From contig JABTUQ010000007.1 of NCBI GenBank assembly GCA_015075225.1, positions 1 to 64,000 on the forward strand: DNA of 64,000 nucleotides. Direction: 5' to 3'. The notes under the pieces are model-generated. The model did no database searches. It saw only the letters and a program-made list of their open reading frames with translations, and was not told the DNA's origin. The stretch is from Burkholderiales bacterium (lineage in GTDB: Bacteria > Pseudomonadota > Gammaproteobacteria > Burkholderiales > Nitrosomonadaceae). Below are positions 61,852 through 64,000 of the stretch, piece after piece. The translations under genes and the position numbers were made by a program. Each line of letters begins with the position of its first letter. Within the stretch, counting starts at the first letter, position 1.

Positions 61852-61942
61852 GTAATGCTCCTCAATTGGTGGATTTTCCTCCCATCGAGGTGTCCGGATA
61901 AATTAGACCACAGCAGTGATGCTCTACTTAATTCATCGCCAG

Positions 61943-62011
61943 AATTGGGGGCTGGCTTACAAAGGTGGTCAGGAGCCTATCATCCACCTTGAGTCTGTCG
62001 TTGCGTGGTAA
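61943..62011 (+). pseudogene. Scrap of a DarT-like (DUF4433) toxin gene
   Basis: This in-frame stretch reads NWGLAYKGGQEPIIHLESVV and ends AW before a stop. YxGGQxPIxHL is the most conserved block of DarT-type DNA ADP-ribosyltransferases. Only about 23 codons remain, so this is a remnant. The assignment is from memory of the family. Confidence 0.45.
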
Positions 62012-62053
62012 GCGGTAGGCGTCCATCCAGCCATCTAAAAATGAAGAATCATT

Positions 62054-62824
62054 TTCGTCCGGCAGTAGTTGTCTTTGATGGTACCTGGCCCTATCAAGAG
62101 GTTGATCAATGCTTGCCGGGAATACGGTAAGGCAAAGATTGTCTGGTCGCATCGGGGCTGCACCAGGCGGATAAGGCCAAGTCGTTTCCACATAAAAATA
62201 TGTTTAGTCTGATTATCAAGCCGGGTGAAGTGGGGGATGAGTCTGGTCTGGAGGAGGGTAATTGCCTGCAGGTACGCGTTCCGCCCGGTTTGTATATTGC
62301 AGGAAGAGGGTTGCTGGATAAGGTACACGCCAGAAAAGCACAGGGGTGGAGTGAGAACGGGCGTTATGCCTTGTTTTCCCTGGGTGCCGGGGCGGATTTA
62401 ATAAGGCGATTACAGGCAGCGGGTTTTGAAATCATTTGGGCGAATAATCCGATATCGGTTAAAGATGTTGTATTGCCGGAAGGGGTGCGGTCGATTTCCA
62501 CATATCCGCTGGTTCGCTATTTACGTGCCTTCGATATATTTATTGGAGCATCCGGCTATAACACATGCTGTGAGGGTTGTTCAGGCCCAGGTGCCTGCGT
62601 TGCTGGTGCCGAATACCAATACGAAGCTGGATGATCAGCAGCGGCGTGCGCATTTGGTGGCCAGGCATGCTCCCGTTATTGTTTCCGCATGCAAAAGTGA
62701 AGGTGAGCGGGAAGCCGCTGTCAGGGCGTTGCTGCAGTTGGTGAGTGTTCCTGCCACCCGTACATGTCTTGTCCTGATGAATGGTGCCGAACGAGCAGCT
62801 GAAGCGATTCTTGCTTTATGTTAA
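62054..62824 (+). pseudogene. Truncated copy 3 of the MurG-like gene (3' part)
   Basis: This copy begins inside the gene (RPAVVVFDGTWPYQ) and runs to the usual end (GAERAAEAILALC). The frame is broken near 62095-62125 and near 62575 (an extra G before TTCAGGCC). It lacks the NINDVEDAG segment, a short deletion. It overlaps copy 2 (54604-54966) by about 60 bp of gene sequence, so the two are not halves of a single split copy. Confidence 0.88.
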
Positions 62825-62881
62825 GCGTACTGTTGTGGCATTGATCCCAGCTAATTATTTTTCGATGAGGGTGAGATAAAG

Positions 62882-63217
62882 ATGAGCATCACCGATGAAA
62901 CCCGTACTTTGCGGCAGGCGCTGGCTGCGCTGGCAGCTAAACCGGAATGGGATTTTCTTGCCCGTTATGATTTGCCAGGCAAAAAGCCATCAACATTACA
63001 AGGCCGTGCATTCAGGCTTGTAAGGACATTACTGACAAAGATCAGGCTGCTTCCGCCGGATATAACGAAATATAGGTGGTCAAGCATGGCTCCTCTGTTC
63101 CAGATGTTGGTTGGTGCACGCGGTGTACCCTACGACCACCTACGTTTTTGCCTGCCTGCCTGCGGCGTGAAGAAAGCGGACATCATGGTTGACAAATACC
63201 GACTGTCTATGTATTAA
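62882..63217 (+). pseudogene. Truncated copy of the 49742 hypothetical gene
   Basis: The first 66 or so codons match the protein at 49742 (MSITDETRTLRQALAALAAK, then LLPPDITKYRW) and the upstream spacer matches too. After about 63080 the sequence switches to dispersed repeat (the GGTGCACGCGGTGTACCC segment) and the frame ends at 63217. Confidence 0.85.
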
Positions 63218-63247
63218 ATTGCTATATACTTTATATATTTAGCAATT
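63189..63247 (+). promoter_or_regulatory. Promoter and operator of vapBC
   Basis: TTGACA (63189-63194) and TATTAA (63212-63217) have a 17-bp spacer. A perfect 8-bp inverted repeat, AATTGCTA (63217-63224) and TAGCAATT (63240-63247), overlaps the -10 and start site, as expected for autorepression by the VapBC complex. Confidence 0.78.
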
Positions 63248-63264
63248 CTGACGGGAGAACTGCG

Positions 63265-63498
63265 ATGTATACGGGTACTGTTTTTGAAAATAACCGGACT
63301 CAGGCCGTGCGCCTGCCGGTAGATGTACGCTTTGCCGATAATGTGAAAAAAGTTTGGATACGCAAGCTGGGTAAAGAGCGAATCCTGACCCCGGTTGATC
63401 ATACCTGGGACAGTTTTTTTCTGGCGGAACAAAGCGTTTCGGAGGATTTTTTGTCTGAACGCGCCAGACAGGAGCAGCAAGAGCGCGAGGCGTTCTGA
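63265..63498 (+). CDS. vapB: VapB-type antitoxin
   Basis: The 77-aa product starts MYTGTVFENNRTQAVRLPVD, the SpoVT/AbrB-type swapped-hairpin DNA-binding domain of VapB antitoxins (NNRTQAVRLP), and ends in a charged tail (SERARQEQQEREAF) that would bind the toxin. GGGAGAA precedes ATG 63265. Its stop overlaps the toxin start (TGATG). Confidence 0.92.
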   Translation: MYTGTVFENNRTQAVRLPVDVRFADNVKKVWIRKLGKERILTPVDHTWDSFFLAEQSVSEDFLSERARQEQQEREAF

Positions 63499-63899
63499 TG
63501 CTCAAATACATACTGGATACGAATATTGCTATTTACGTTATCAAGCGTCGGCCAATAGATGTGCTGGCTATCTTTAATCGCTATGCGGACATGATGTGTG
63601 TGAGCACGATCACTGAGGCCGAGTTGTTACATGGTGCTGAAAAAAGCCAGCAGCGTGAGCACAATCTGCGGCAGGTGGCTGATTTTTTGTCTCGTCTGGA
63701 TGTGCTGCCTTATACCAGCAAGGCGGCTGGGCATTATGGTGATATACGCGCTGATCTGGAACGAAAAGGGATACCCATCGGCGTGAATGATCTGCACATT
63801 GCCGCTCATGCCCGCAGCGAAGGTCTTGTCCTGGTCAGCAATAACCTGCGCGAGTTTGAACGGGTAGACGGTTTGCGACTGGAAAATTGGATCATCTGA
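63498..63899 (+). CDS. vapC: VapC-type toxin (PIN-domain ribonuclease)
   Basis: The 133-aa PIN-domain protein has the acidic metal-binding residues: Asp7 in YILDTNIAIYVI, Glu in ISTITEAELLHGA-type sequence (STITEAELL, about residue 41) and Asp in GVNDLHIAAHARSEGLVLVS (about 97), followed by NNLREFERV. VapC enzymes cleave tRNA or rRNA and arrest translation when the antitoxin is lost. The start overlaps the vapB stop. The pair looks intact. Confidence 0.93.
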   Translation: MLKYILDTNIAIYVIKRRPIDVLAIFNRYADMMCVSTITEAELLHGAEKSQQREHNLRQVADFLSRLDVLPYTSKAAGHYGDIRADLERKGIPIGVNDLHIAAHARSEGLVLVSNNLREFERVDGLRLENWII

Positions 63900-63924
63900 C
63901 AGCTTTGTTGGATTGAGATTTTTT

Positions 63925-63962
63925 GATATTGCGAATGCCGTTAGGCATGAAGCAATCCAGTC
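63925..63962. repeat. Fragment of the dispersed repeat at the window edge
   Basis: TTGCGAATGCCGTTAGGCAT and GAAGCAATCCAG match the AGTCTTTGCGAATGCCGTCA segment of the other blocks. The repeat probably continues past the window. Confidence 0.75.
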
Positions 63963-64000
63963 AAGCCGACATTGCTTTGCACCGCGAATTAATTCGAGCG

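Larger units (their letters stand above)
60675..61915 (-). mobile_element. IS3-family element, copy C
   Basis: Both ends are present: TGTGTAGTGGTCAAGTAATT at 60675 and the complement of TGCTGTGGTCTAATTTATCC at 61915. No clear target duplication is visible, which suggests a rearrangement after insertion. orfA is intact and orfB is broken by several single-base losses. Confidence 0.92.

Overview
The window is from an ammonia-oxidising betaproteobacterium of the genus Nitrosomonas, close to the N. europaea/N. eutropha lineage. The basis is the ammonia monooxygenase genes in the betaproteobacterial order amoC-A-B-E-D-copC-copD, near-identical in recalled sequence to N. europaea AmoA and AmoB. The sequence begins in the last codons of amoC.

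Layout. (1) 1-7200: amoCABED and copCD, ending with a His-rich periplasmic protein and a terminator; this block is intact. (2) 7200-10200: an IS3 remnant, an L,D-transpeptidase gene and a degenerate IS5-family element with a second IS5-family element nested inside it. (3) 10660-18405 (minus strand): a heavy-metal RND efflux operon (czcCBA-like) with its own two-component system; the pump gene has one frameshift. (4) 18549-24678: broken spermidine genes (speE, speD), a lipoprotein, tRNA-Leu(CAG), rnr and rlmB. (5) 25464-50296: a surface-polysaccharide locus. It holds an RkpA-like polyketide/fatty-acid synthase, an alpha-oxoamine synthase, a Wza/KpsD-like exporter, kpsM, kpsT, kpsE, galU, a three-part glycosyltransferase/TagF-like enzyme, a GT2 enzyme, a MurG-like enzyme and accessory genes. 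The synthase is cut in its ketoreductase domain by an IS1182-family element and frameshifted at the carrier-protein serine, so lipid-anchor synthesis looks dead unless another copy exists. (6) 50300-64000: an accessory graveyard. It contains what I read as a fragment of an integron cassette array (a clear attC site, a Lit/peptidase-U49-like cassette and the 3' end of a group II intron sitting in an attC half-site), two more IS3 copies, two more IS5-family elements (one carrying a 101-bp MITE-like insertion), four toxin-antitoxin loci (two intact, two broken), a DarT-like scrap, truncated copies of the MurG-like gene, and many copies of a dispersed non-coding repeat.

How it fits together. The amo block makes ammonia monooxygenase and its periplasmic copper-handling partners. 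The efflux operon exports divalent metals. The capsule locus would make a lipid anchor, build a phosphate-containing glycan and export it by an ABC-2/Wza route. The right-hand third shows repeated insertion, duplication and one-base decay. Many lesions are single-base indels in short homopolymers, so some broken calls could be sequence errors; core genes in the same window are free of them.
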